Positions 16,309 to 24,368 of a stretch of 64,000 nucleotides of DNA are shown here, piece after piece; positions within the stretch are counted from its first letter, which is position 1; every line of letters starts with the position of its first letter. Source of the stretch: Saprospiraceae bacterium (GTDB lineage Bacteria > Bacteroidota > Bacteroidia > Chitinophagales > Saprospiraceae); the NCBI GenBank assembly GCA_016712145.1, contig JADJRO010000003.1, positions 310,001-374,000 on the forward strand. The letters are read 5' to 3'. A program made the translations under genes and the position numbers. The notes below the pieces were generated by a model. The model searched no databases and had not been told where the DNA came from. It saw only the letters and a list, made by a program, of their open reading frames with translations.

Positions 16309-18151
16309 CTTGTATTGGAAAATCGGTCGATTTGAAGATGCTTCAGAATTAATGCTGCGTTCCGATACTATTCAAAGAAGTTTACTTGTTTTGGGAACCA
16401 GGCATCTATCTGAAGCAGAATTGCTCCAATACAATGGACGATTTTTAAAACATATGGAGCAATGCCTATCTCTTTTGTATGAGCACCCGCAAGAAGCTGA
16501 ACGTTTGCAATCCGTTTGTTATCATGATGCCGTCTTTCATAAGGGTTTTTTTCTAACTGCGAGTAAACGAGTTAAAAATCTAGCATTAAATGATTCCTTG
16601 CTTGCCGGCAAATACGAATCATTTAATTTATTAAACCGGCAATTGTTTAGAGAATATTCTAAAGGGAGAAAGGAACAAGATGCAGCGCAGATAACAAATT
16701 TGAAAGAATCCATCAGCATCCTTGAAAAGGAACTGGTTATTTTAATTGCAGGAAGCAAGACTGATTTCCAACAAATCGCTGTAGATCAAATTAAATTAAA
16801 ATTGCATCCCAATGAAGTTTCCATTGAGTTTGTTAAATTTAATGTATACAGACCGGATCGAGCAGATCGAGTGATGTATGCAGCCCTCGTGCTGACTCCG
16901 GAAAAGGAACAGCCGGTATTTATTCCTCTTTTTGAAGAATCCCAATTGCAACAATTGTTAGCTGCATCCAATCGGATTGAGTCAATAAGTAATTTGTATG
17001 CAAGTCGAGGAGCCAATCCAATGAGAGTCTCTACTCCAACTGGATTGTATGAGCTGATTTGGAAACCTTTACTTGCTGAAATAGCTAATAAGAAGACAAT
17101 TTATTATTCGCCAACTGGATTATTGCATCATATAAATTTTGAAGCAATAACAGTAGATCAGAAACAAATACTTTCAGACCAATTTGATTTGATTAGACTG
17201 GGAACCACCCGTGTAATTGCTGAGTGGGAGCCGCAAAAAGCACAAAAGACTGGAAATGCTTATTTGTTTGGTGGGATTGATTATGTTTCTTCTAACTCGC
17301 TGCCAATAGATGCGTTAAAACAAACTGAGTTTGTTAGTTCACATCACGATGAACTTAGTTTTTCGTATGCCGAAAGAAGCCAACAAGGAAACCGAGACTG
17401 GACTTACTTACCTGGCACTCTCAAGGAAGTTGAAAGCATTTCAAAAATACTGAGCAAGGCAAAAATTCCTGCAACTACATTTATAGGATCCAGTGCATCG
17501 GAAGCAGCATTCAAAAGTATTGGTCGAAGTATGAAAGCGCCAGGAATTTTGCATATTGCAACCCATGGTTATTTTTTTTCTGATCAAGTAAGTTCTTCCG
17601 GAGAAAAAAAGGCACTCGACAGTGTAAAAAACATGGAGCAAGTCAGCCCAATGGATGAAACTAAAAAAGCAGCATCCTCAAATTCAAAAGGGGAGTTCGA
17701 ATCAAACGAACCCGTATTCAAAATCTCGGATCATCCTATGTTGCGTTCAGGATTGATACTGGCTGGTGCGAATGCAAGTTGGATGGATAAATCTAATTTA
17801 GAAAACGGAACAGAAGATGGGATTTTGACTGCGTTTGAAATCAGCCAAATGAATTTGTCAAACACAGAATTGGTTGTTTTATCAGCTTGCGAAACAGGCC
17901 TCGGAGAAATCAAAGGGCACGAAGGCGTTTACGGTTTACAGCGTGCATTTAAAATAGCAGGTGTAAAATATCTAATGATGAGTTTGTGGCAAATTCCAGA
18001 TGTTGAAACAAAAGAATTCATGGTAAGTTTTTACAAGCATTGGCTGACAGACAAACACAGCATACCGGAAGCATTTAACTTGGCACAACAGGAAATGAGA
18101 ATAAAGTTTGGTGAACCCTATAAATGGGCGGGATTTGTCTTGTTGGAGTAA
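16280..18151 (+). CDS. TPR-CHAT protein, C-terminal part with CHAT protease domain
   Basis: 623 residues in the shifted frame; true continuation begins near 16294, so the ATG at 16280 is probably not a real start. It contains a last TPR, a helical linker (about 60-170), and a caspase-like CHAT domain (about 190-623). The catalytic dyad is present: His in ILHIATHGYF and Cys in LVVLSACETGLG, followed by GVYGLQRAFKIAGVKYLMMSLWQIPD. CHAT proteases include separase-like and gasdermin-activating enzymes. With the N-terminal signal peptide this one would be exported, which is common for Bacteroidota TPR-CHAT proteins whose substrates are unknown. Confidence 0.87.
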   Translation: MFQFLNHLSNLYWKIGRFEDASELMLRSDTIQRSLLVLGTRHLSEAELLQYNGRFLKHMEQCLSLLYEHPQEAERLQSVCYHDAVFHKGFFLTASKRVKNLALNDSLLAGKYESFNLLNRQLFREYSKGRKEQDAAQITNLKESISILEKELVILIAGSKTDFQQIAVDQIKLKLHPNEVSIEFVKFNVYRPDRADRVMYAALVLTPEKEQPVFIPLFEESQLQQLLAASNRIESISNLYASRGANPMRVSTPTGLYELIWKPLLAEIANKKTIYYSPTGLLHHINFEAITVDQKQILSDQFDLIRLGTTRVIAEWEPQKAQKTGNAYLFGGIDYVSSNSLPIDALKQTEFVSSHHDELSFSYAERSQQGNRDWTYLPGTLKEVESISKILSKAKIPATTFIGSSASEAAFKSIGRSMKAPGILHIATHGYFFSDQVSSSGEKKALDSVKNMEQVSPMDETKKAASSNSKGEFESNEPVFKISDHPMLRSGLILAGANASWMDKSNLENGTEDGILTAFEISQMNLSNTELVVLSACETGLGEIKGHEGVYGLQRAFKIAGVKYLMMSLWQIPDVETKEFMVSFYKHWLTDKHSIPEAFNLAQQEMRIKFGEPYKWAGFVLLE

Positions 18152-18574
18152 AATGATATTTTGACATGGTTTGAAATTCAATTTTTTAACTTGGAATGCA
18201 AGAATTTTAAAAACGGCAGGGCATTTCAATCACAATTACTTGCAACCCATATCGTAAAGGATGCAATTGGCAGCATGTTTTGATCAGTTTTGAATTGCTT
18301 TCATTTTTTAAACAACATGTATATTTTAATGCAAGCATATTAGAAAGAGTAAAGCCATTTCTTCGAAATATGAAATTTTTATTCTAAAAAATTCAATTTC
18401 CAATTTCATTCAAATAATGTGTTCGAAGAAACGCTAATTGATGTGAATTTTACGCTATGCATTCTGGGAAAATAATCTATGTATTTTGGGAAAATACATT
18501 TAGAATGTGCTATAAAACATTTATAATCAATTAAATAGGTATTGTATTTATATATTATTATATATAGATATATA
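18152..18574. other. 423-bp intergenic region, no gene seen
   Basis: It lies between the convergent CHAT gene and T9SS gene. It holds a short direct repeat at about 18454-18500 (two copies of a 22-bp unit ending in GGGAAAATA) and a strongly AT-rich run at 18540-18590 (TATATATTATTATATATAG). No tRNA, terminator hairpin or coding remnant was recognised. Confidence 0.5.
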
Positions 18575-19357
18575 TTAATAATTCTTAACAATTTTACAAA
18601 CAAACGTTTTCTCGGAATTTTGAAGTTTTATGAGATACATGCCACATGGTAGTGTAGCTAAATTCAATACCGTTTGATTTGTTGGATTTAGAATCATTTT
18701 TTCAAATTGACAGCTTCCATTCAAATCAAAAAGTTGGATTTTAAGTGGCTTAACATCTTTACTTGATACGATATAAAGTTGATTTGTAAATGGGTTTGGC
18801 CAGATCTGCAATTTAGTTTTTTCAACAATTCCAGTGGAAGTTATTGGTTCACATAGTATGTTAATGTTTGTTAGAATGCTGTTTTTTGTGTAGGCTTCCA
18901 ATGCAGTGATTGAGCTATTCATTTGCAAGGCATTGCACAGATCGCCGGATGATTTAGTTTTAAAAGTCAGACTGAAAATTTCTGCAGTATCCTGCATACT
19001 GATTCCTTCACCGGTTGGATCATACCAACAAAACGTCAAATAACCATCTTGTGCATATCGATTGGAAAAACTTGCGTCCGACATTCCAATTAACTTAAAA
19101 TTTCCAACTTTAAAAAATTCCAAACGGTTGGTATCAAATTGAATGGTGCCCTGTATTCCAAACTTATTTTTAAATTCCTTTACATTCAAATCAAGAGTTA
19201 TCAATTCATTTGATTGATAGGTTTGATCTTTGTAAGTAAAGTTAATCAGATCTGATTCAAATAGAGGAGGAGTATACTGTTCAGGCATAGAAAAGTCATT
19301 TACATCTCCCGTTTTCACCAATCTAAAATCAATGCTGCGTTTTATATTACCTCCCAT
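18575..19357 (-). CDS. T9SS-secreted cohesin-like protein, C-terminal part after an in-frame stop
   Basis: 260 residues, in exactly the same frame as the ORF ending at 19358: the junction reads GTA AAT TTC TAG ATG GGA, so one TAG codon separates them. The segment begins with a link (RLVKTGDVNDF), then a cohesin-like beta domain (about 38-165: ITLDLNVKEFKNKFGIQGTIQFD, LEFFKVGNF, GYLTFCWYDPTG, AEIFSLTFKT), and ends in a type A T9SS sorting domain (LQIWPNPFTNQLYI, LFDLNG, LPCGMYLIKLQNSEKTFVCKIVK). It has no signal peptide of its own, so it is almost certainly the C-terminus of the upstream frame. Confidence 0.82.
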   Translation of the reverse strand: MGGNIKRSIDFRLVKTGDVNDFSMPEQYTPPLFESDLINFTYKDQTYQSNELITLDLNVKEFKNKFGIQGTIQFDTNRLEFFKVGNFKLIGMSDASFSNRYAQDGYLTFCWYDPTGEGISMQDTAEIFSLTFKTKSSGDLCNALQMNSSITALEAYTKNSILTNINILCEPITSTGIVEKTKLQIWPNPFTNQLYIVSSKDVKPLKIQLFDLNGSCQFEKMILNPTNQTVLNLATLPCGMYLIKLQNSEKTFVCKIVKNY

Positions 19358-20668
19358 CTAGAAATTTACAGAATCTTTAAAACCAGTAAACAAGGTGTCA
19401 TTGTAGCGCACCGGAATGCAATACCAATCCTTACTGCTTTCCATACTGTCAATAGCATGGAGTATCAGGTTTTGGATGCGATTTAAGTCTGCCTGATTTA
19501 TGGTATCATTGGGCAGTGCATCTGCCGCAAAATTTTGGAAGCGATTTGTAAACAATTCTTGCCCATTGAGATGTTGCTGAATCTTAATCAAGTCCCAACC
19601 GGAAACATGTTGATATGGGTCACCGTATTTAACACCTTTTAGCGTGTAGCTTCCAAAATCATGCAATCCTAAATAATAGCTAGGCCTGGCCCAATCATAG
19701 GCAATTTTAATATTGTGTTGGTTAATACATTGTACATCAACCCATGGCCCAGAAATTGAATCTCGGCCATTTGAAGAGATTAATATTTTACCTTCAATCG
19801 AACTTCTTGGAATCAAGTCGCAACAAAGTTGAAATACATCTTCGATTAAAATGCCAACTGGCATATAATCATAATTTCCGGATTCGTCAATTACAAAAAG
19901 TGCTTGGTTAAAAAAGTCAGTATAACAATCTTCAGATCTTAAGAAATCATCACAACAATAACTGATTACAGTATCCATTAACTGGTCACTAAATGAATAC
20001 CGCAAATTGTTTTTTGGAGTACAATTATCAGACGCATCAAATTTTAATTGATTGGCATTTATTTCTATACATCTGGAAATTGGAATTTTAAAATGATGAA
20101 TTTTGTATGGTGCATTGAAAATTGGACTTTGGCAATCCACAATTTCAAAAAGTTGACATATGGCCCCAACATTACCGCAACTATCTGTTCCAAACCAACA
20201 AATTTTATGGAGGCCAATTGGATACGTGCCATCAGCAAGTTCAGTTTGGTTAGAGTCCACTGCAAAGGGATTGTGTCTATGCAACGGAATAATACCCTTT
20301 TTATAATCTTCAATGCTTAAGGGTCCGACCTGGATATCGTAGCCATTATAAATCCCTATGTTGTCATAATAAAGATCAATTTTATATTCCAACTTAATTT
20401 GGTCGCTGGGAGTTTCATTGTCAGTAGCTTTTACATTCAGCTTAAAAAATCCTGCACAGCCACCTGTCAGGCTGTCAAATCTTGCCGGAGTGCAAGTTCC
20501 TAGTATAATTTCCAGAATTGGTTTGTCGGTGTCATTACAAGCGATGGATTCTTTTGCAAATACAGACATTGGATTAAGCTCTTGATAAAATGGTTTTAAG
20601 CCAAAAAGCAAGATGACTACTAAAATTGAAAACCGGTTTCTGTTGGGCAGTACGGGTAGGGTTTTCAT
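19358..20668 (-). CDS. T9SS-secreted multidomain protein, N-terminal part (in-frame TAG)
   Basis: 436 residues: an N-terminal signal/anchor (about 10-35), two HYR/Ig-like segments (DKPILEIILGTCTPARFDS, CQSPIFNAPYKIHHF), a beta domain (about 290-340), and a dockerin-like segment (about 355-410: GWDLIKIQQHLNGQELF, LPNDTINQADLNRIQNLIL). It stops at TAG with no sorting signal, while the next 260 codons in the same frame supply the cohesin-like domain and the T9SS tail. The intact protein would be about 697 residues and exposed on the surface. Proteins with this order are common in Saprospiraceae; their role is unknown. Confidence 0.82.
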   Translation of the reverse strand: MKTLPVLPNRNRFSILVVILLFGLKPFYQELNPMSVFAKESIACNDTDKPILEIILGTCTPARFDSLTGGCAGFFKLNVKATDNETPSDQIKLEYKIDLYYDNIGIYNGYDIQVGPLSIEDYKKGIIPLHRHNPFAVDSNQTELADGTYPIGLHKICWFGTDSCGNVGAICQLFEIVDCQSPIFNAPYKIHHFKIPISRCIEINANQLKFDASDNCTPKNNLRYSFSDQLMDTVISYCCDDFLRSEDCYTDFFNQALFVIDESGNYDYMPVGILIEDVFQLCCDLIPRSSIEGKILISSNGRDSISGPWVDVQCINQHNIKIAYDWARPSYYLGLHDFGSYTLKGVKYGDPYQHVSGWDLIKIQQHLNGQELFTNRFQNFAADALPNDTINQADLNRIQNLILHAIDSMESSKDWYCIPVRYNDTLFTGFKDSVNF

Positions 20669-20695
20669 GGTGAAGTGTTATTTACAAATCTAAGC

Positions 20696-20893
20696 ATTTT
20701 ATTGGTTAACCCAGATTTTCAGTTAAGTTTCGTAGTGAGAGTCAAAAGTCCAATAAAATCAAACACTCACGGAATATTTTTACCGCAGGCATAGTCTTAA
20801 TTATGTTGAGGATAAAAATACGAGTAAGTGCTTGAGTTTGAAGGAATTTTGGCTGGGAACAGAAAATTAACTGAAAATCTGGGTTAAAATGCC
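20696..20893. repeat. Inverted-repeat element, about 182-198 bp (MITE-like or large hairpin)
   Basis: A perfect 21-bp inverted repeat (20706-20726 and 20867-20887, ends TTAACCCAG/CTGGGTTAA) encloses 140 bp whose halves also pair imperfectly (CAAACACTCACGG versus the complement of GAGTAAGTGCTTG). A GCATTTT/AAATGC pair extends the ends. A separate 10-bp inverted repeat, ATTTTATTGG (20696-20705) with CCAATAAAAT (20750-20759), overlaps it. There is no ORF inside and no clear target duplication. It is either a transposase-less MITE or a long transcribed hairpin. Confidence 0.6.
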
Positions 20894-20966
20894 TGATCCC
20901 GTTGTTTTATATGGTTAATGTCTGGGCTTTCCCAACAAAATCTTCAAATTTTTTATATAATTTTTC

Positions 20967-20974
20967 TATATTTG
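20967..20974 (+). promoter_or_regulatory. -7 box TATATTTG of the RNA/leader before rny
   Basis: A perfect TAnnTTTG match lies about 290 bp upstream of the rny ATG. It predicts transcription from about 20980 and hence a long leader or a separate RNA gene. Confidence 0.55.
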
Positions 20975-20980
20975 CAAGCG

Positions 20981-21255
20981 TTGGATTTCTTTCTATGGAG
21001 AGTAAAATCTGACATTGTAAACATTATTTATATATAAAGGTCTGTTTTACAAGAAATTGTAATTAGTCCGGGGGATATGTGGTGCTTGGTTAAAGGTTGT
21101 TTTATTAAAATCATAATAAATAGAGTTTTGTCATTATTCGCTAAATCTGAAAACACCTGAAGGGAAACAGAAAATGAAATGCCACAATCGGCAATTCTAT
21201 GGCTGCATGACATAAAGCTTTTCTACCACCACATTCTGATGGCAAGACCTGCTTA
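20981..21255 (+). ncRNA. Structured RNA upstream of rny (6S RNA candidate or long regulatory leader)
   Basis: This is a roughly 270-nt non-coding stretch behind a good -7 box. Nested complementary segments give one long hairpin: AGGTCT (21038-21043) with AGACCT (21245-21250), and ATGTGGTG (21077-21084) with CACCACAT (21227-21234), leaving a large unequal internal bulge and a branched top. A long stem with a central bubble is the architecture of 6S RNA. My recollection that 6S genes sit near rny in Bacteroidota is not verified. A competing 9-bp stem (21232-21240 with 21262-21270) would cover the rny start codon, so a cis-regulatory leader is the main alternative. Confidence 0.42.
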
Positions 21256-21267
21256 AAACATATCAGA

Positions 21268-22911
21268 ATGCAAGATGTACTTGTAGCAATTATTGGGGGC
21301 CTCATGGCCGGAATGGGAATCGGATATTTTATCGTTCACGCCATTCTCAAACGTTCCAATCAACGAAAACTAGAAGAAATTAACCGGATCAGTGATCTGG
21401 AAATTGAAAAAGCACGGGTAACCGCGCAACGCATGGTCTCTGAAGCTGAAATGAAGGCAGAGAAAATTGTCTCTAAAGCCGAACAGAAAAATGAAACCAT
21501 CAAACAACAAAAAATTCAGGAGTCCCGGGATAATTTCGCCCGGCTGAAAGCTGATTTTGAAAGTTATAAAACTACACAGTCCGTTGAACTCAAAGAACGT
21601 GAGTTGAAAGCCGTGGCCATCGAAAAAGAAATTCTGGCTAAAACTCAGGATATAGAAAGTCGTGAGGGTGAAGTCAAAATGTTGCGTGAAAATCTGGATC
21701 TACAGTTAAAAATTGTCAACAAGAAAAAAGAAGAATTGGAATTTGCCAATGAAAAGCGCATCAAGGAATTGGAACAGATTGCACGCATGAATGAATCTGA
21801 GGCAAAAGAACATCTCTTGCAAGCGGTTAAAGCAAAAGCAAGCAACGATGCGATGATTATTGAACGAGAAGTCATCGAACAAGCCAAAACAAATGCAAAT
21901 AAAGAAGCTAAGAAAATAGTCATCCAAACCATTCAACGGATGTGTGCTGAATACACCATTGAAAATTCAGTTTCTGTATTTAATCTGGACAGCGATGACA
22001 TCAAAGGACAAATCATCGGACGTGAAGGCCGGAATATCCGTGCCCTGGAAGCTGCTACCGGAGCTGAAATTGTTGTTGACGATACTCCGGAAGCCATCGT
22101 AATTTCCAGCTTTGATCCGATCCGACGTGAAATTGCACGCCTTTCATTAAAAAGATTGGTGGCAGATGGAAGAATCCACCCGGCTCGTATTGAAGAAGTC
22201 GTTGCGAAAGTGAAAAAACAACTCGACGAACAAATTGTAGAAATCGGAGAACGGACTATCATTGATTTGGATATTCATGGACTGGATCCCTATCTGGTTA
22301 AAATGATCGGTCGGATGCGTTTCCGTTCGTCCTACGGACAAAACTTGTTAAAACACTCCTCAGAAACTGCAAACTTGTGTGCTGTGATGGCAGCTGAATT
22401 GGGTCTGAATCCCAAGCAAATTAAATTGGCAAAACGGGCCGGACTCTTACACGATATCGGAAAAGTTGCGGAAGAGGAATCTGAATTGTCACATGCTTTA
22501 TTTGGCATGAAGCTGTGCGAAAAATACAATGAAAATCCAATCATCATCAATGCAGTAGGTGCACACCACGATGAGATTGAAATGAATAATATCATCTCTC
22601 CAATCGTGCAAGCCTGCGATGCAATCTCAGGTGCTCGTCCTGGTGCCCGTCGGGAAATTCTGGAATCCTACCTCAAACGGATTAACGAATTGGAAGAATT
22701 AGCGATGACGTATGAAGGCGTACAAAAAGCATATGCCCTCCAAGCCGGACGCGAATTGCGTGTAATCGTAGAAAGCGAAAAAGTAACCGACCAATATGCA
22801 GATGATCTCGCATTCATGATTTCTCAAAAAATTCAAGACGAAATGCAATATCCCGGTCAAGTAAAAGTGACCGTTATCAGAGAAAAACGGGCAACGGCGT
22901 TTGCAAGATAA
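21268..22911 (+). CDS. rny: Ribonuclease Y
   Basis: 547 residues. This membrane-anchored endoribonuclease starts mRNA decay. Domain order is complete: an N-terminal membrane helix (about 5-27, VAIIGGLMAGMGIGYFIVHAI), a long Glu/Lys-rich coiled coil (30-230), a KH RNA-binding domain (about 240-300, with GREGRNIRALEAATGAEI), and an HD phosphohydrolase domain (HDIGKVAEEE with partner HHDEIE). The length is slightly above the Bacillus enzyme, mainly in the coiled coil. The ATG at 21268 lies inside a possible 9-bp stem with 21232-21240, which could control translation. GC content is visibly higher than in neighbouring genes, as usual for a conserved housekeeping gene. Confidence 0.96.
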   Translation: MQDVLVAIIGGLMAGMGIGYFIVHAILKRSNQRKLEEINRISDLEIEKARVTAQRMVSEAEMKAEKIVSKAEQKNETIKQQKIQESRDNFARLKADFESYKTTQSVELKERELKAVAIEKEILAKTQDIESREGEVKMLRENLDLQLKIVNKKKEELEFANEKRIKELEQIARMNESEAKEHLLQAVKAKASNDAMIIEREVIEQAKTNANKEAKKIVIQTIQRMCAEYTIENSVSVFNLDSDDIKGQIIGREGRNIRALEAATGAEIVVDDTPEAIVISSFDPIRREIARLSLKRLVADGRIHPARIEEVVAKVKKQLDEQIVEIGERTIIDLDIHGLDPYLVKMIGRMRFRSSYGQNLLKHSSETANLCAVMAAELGLNPKQIKLAKRAGLLHDIGKVAEEESELSHALFGMKLCEKYNENPIIINAVGAHHDEIEMNNIISPIVQACDAISGARPGARREILESYLKRINELEELAMTYEGVQKAYALQAGRELRVIVESEKVTDQYADDLAFMISQKIQDEMQYPGQVKVTVIREKRATAFAR

Positions 22912-22916
22912 ATTCA

Positions 22917-22973
22917 ATTACGAATTACCAATTACGAATTTGTGAATTTTATTCGTAATTGATAATTCGTAAT
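22917..22973. terminator. Long inverted repeat between convergent genes
   Basis: A 23-bp inverted repeat with one mismatch (22917-22939 and 22951-22973, 11-bp loop) is built from the word ATTACGAATT repeated on each arm. It lies 6 bp after rny and 14 bp after the convergent acyltransferase gene. It could end transcripts from both sides, though its stem is AT-rich and there is no strong T-run. It also belongs to the window's word-repeat families. Confidence 0.5.
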
Positions 22974-22986
22974 TCGTAATTAATCC

Positions 22987-24276
22987 TTAAACATACCCCA
23001 GCCACCAATACGAATTCCGTTTCCGGTACTCGCTAAACCATTTGCAAAGAGGATATAAACTGATTACAACCAGGATCCATACCAGGTACACGATACCTAA
23101 AGAATAGCCTTCGCCGGAAACCATAAATGCAAAGGGAGGGCCATTGGGAATAATATCCGGTTCAGACCAGGCGTGACCTCGGGTAAAATATAAAACCCCT
23201 GCAATGAGGTGAATTAAATAAAAATGAAGAATGTAATAGAAGAACGGCACACTGCCGTATATGTTGAATATTTTAACCAGTTTATTCGATGATGCAATGG
23301 AAGCATTTATGGAATCGGTTAAACTGAGGACAATCAATGCCGGTCCGAGTGTAATGCATAAAAACAATAAGGAAGGCGGATATTTATTGATATTGAAAAA
23401 AGATAAGAGCGTATGTAGAAAATCATTCTGTGCACTCCAGGGAATTGGATCACCATAATAATTTGTCCAACGAAGTAGAATAAAAAACAAAATCAGTCCG
23501 ATCCCTTTTATTAATAAAAAGTTTCTTCGAAAATCTACTGAAATCGTTTGCTCATATAATTTACCAAGGCAATAGCCAAGCATCATAACTCCCAACCATG
23601 GTAAAAATGGATACACAATCACCAAGGTGTGATCTTGGTTTATTGCATGCGCTGCAAAGTGCCCATTGTGTAAAACATCCCAGAAAAAACCCTGATGTGT
23701 TGAATTGATTCCATCCAACACATTGTGCAAGCAAACTATTAGCGAACCCGTAATTAATATTAAAATATAGGGTAAATGAATAAGAACACTCATAAATACC
23801 ATGGAGATTCCAATTGCCCAAATAACTTGTAAGAAAAACATGGGAAACTGAAAATTAAAACTCCATAAGAAGCCCATTATAATAAATTCAACAAAAATCA
23901 ACCAAAGCCCTCGTTTAAATAAAAATTTACTGAGATCAATTTTTGATTTTCTAAAACTTTGAAGATAGATCGAGACGCCAGACAGGAAAATAAAAATAGG
24001 TGCACAAAAATGCGTGATCCATCTTGTAAAATACAAAGCCAGACTGGTTGTTTCAATATCCAGGGGATCATGTAAGAATGCATCGTAATGAATAAAATCC
24101 CGGGTATGGTCTAATGCCATAATGACCATAATGATTCCACGCAAAAGGTCAATGGAATAAATTCGTTTGTTTAATTTAAGCTCAGCTGATTCCACCAGAT
24201 TGTATTTTTTGTTAAAATTAGAATATTTGAACAAATTGGATAAAATAAATAATTTTGTTTGATCTAATGAGATCAA
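22987..24276 (-). CDS. DUF1624/HGSNAT-like membrane acyltransferase family protein
   Basis: 429 residues with about ten membrane helices. The family signature opens the first helix: RIYSIDLLRGIIMVIMALDHTRDFIHY (about 38-64), where the Asp-His pair is the hallmark of the DUF1624/heparan-alpha-glucosaminide N-acetyltransferase group. THFCAPIFIFLSGVSIYL and HGHFAAHAINQDHTLVIVYPFLPWLGVMMLGY follow. Related proteins move acyl groups across or within the membrane, but the substrate here is unknown. The gene stands alone, convergent with rny. Confidence 0.85.
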   Translation of the reverse strand: MISLDQTKLFILSNLFKYSNFNKKYNLVESAELKLNKRIYSIDLLRGIIMVIMALDHTRDFIHYDAFLHDPLDIETTSLALYFTRWITHFCAPIFIFLSGVSIYLQSFRKSKIDLSKFLFKRGLWLIFVEFIIMGFLWSFNFQFPMFFLQVIWAIGISMVFMSVLIHLPYILILITGSLIVCLHNVLDGINSTHQGFFWDVLHNGHFAAHAINQDHTLVIVYPFLPWLGVMMLGYCLGKLYEQTISVDFRRNFLLIKGIGLILFFILLRWTNYYGDPIPWSAQNDFLHTLLSFFNINKYPPSLLFLCITLGPALIVLSLTDSINASIASSNKLVKIFNIYGSVPFFYYILHFYLIHLIAGVLYFTRGHAWSEPDIIPNGPPFAFMVSGEGYSLGIVYLVWILVVISLYPLCKWFSEYRKRNSYWWLGYV

Positions 24277-24368
24277 TGTTGCACTTGTACATTCATGGCT
24301 TCATTACATAGCTTATACATGCTTAATGATTTAAACCAAATAAATTCCAAAACCAATTAGATAAACCA

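Noticed and set aside
21150..21255. Cobalamin riboswitch before rny
   Set aside because: AAGGGAA and AAGACCTGC recall the B12 core and box, but their spacing is wrong, the GGTG element is missing and rny is not a B12 gene; a 6S-like or leader RNA fits better.
21645..22595. Long minus-strand frames opposite rny
   Set aside because: They are shadows of the Glu/Lys-rich coiled coil and conserved domains of rny.
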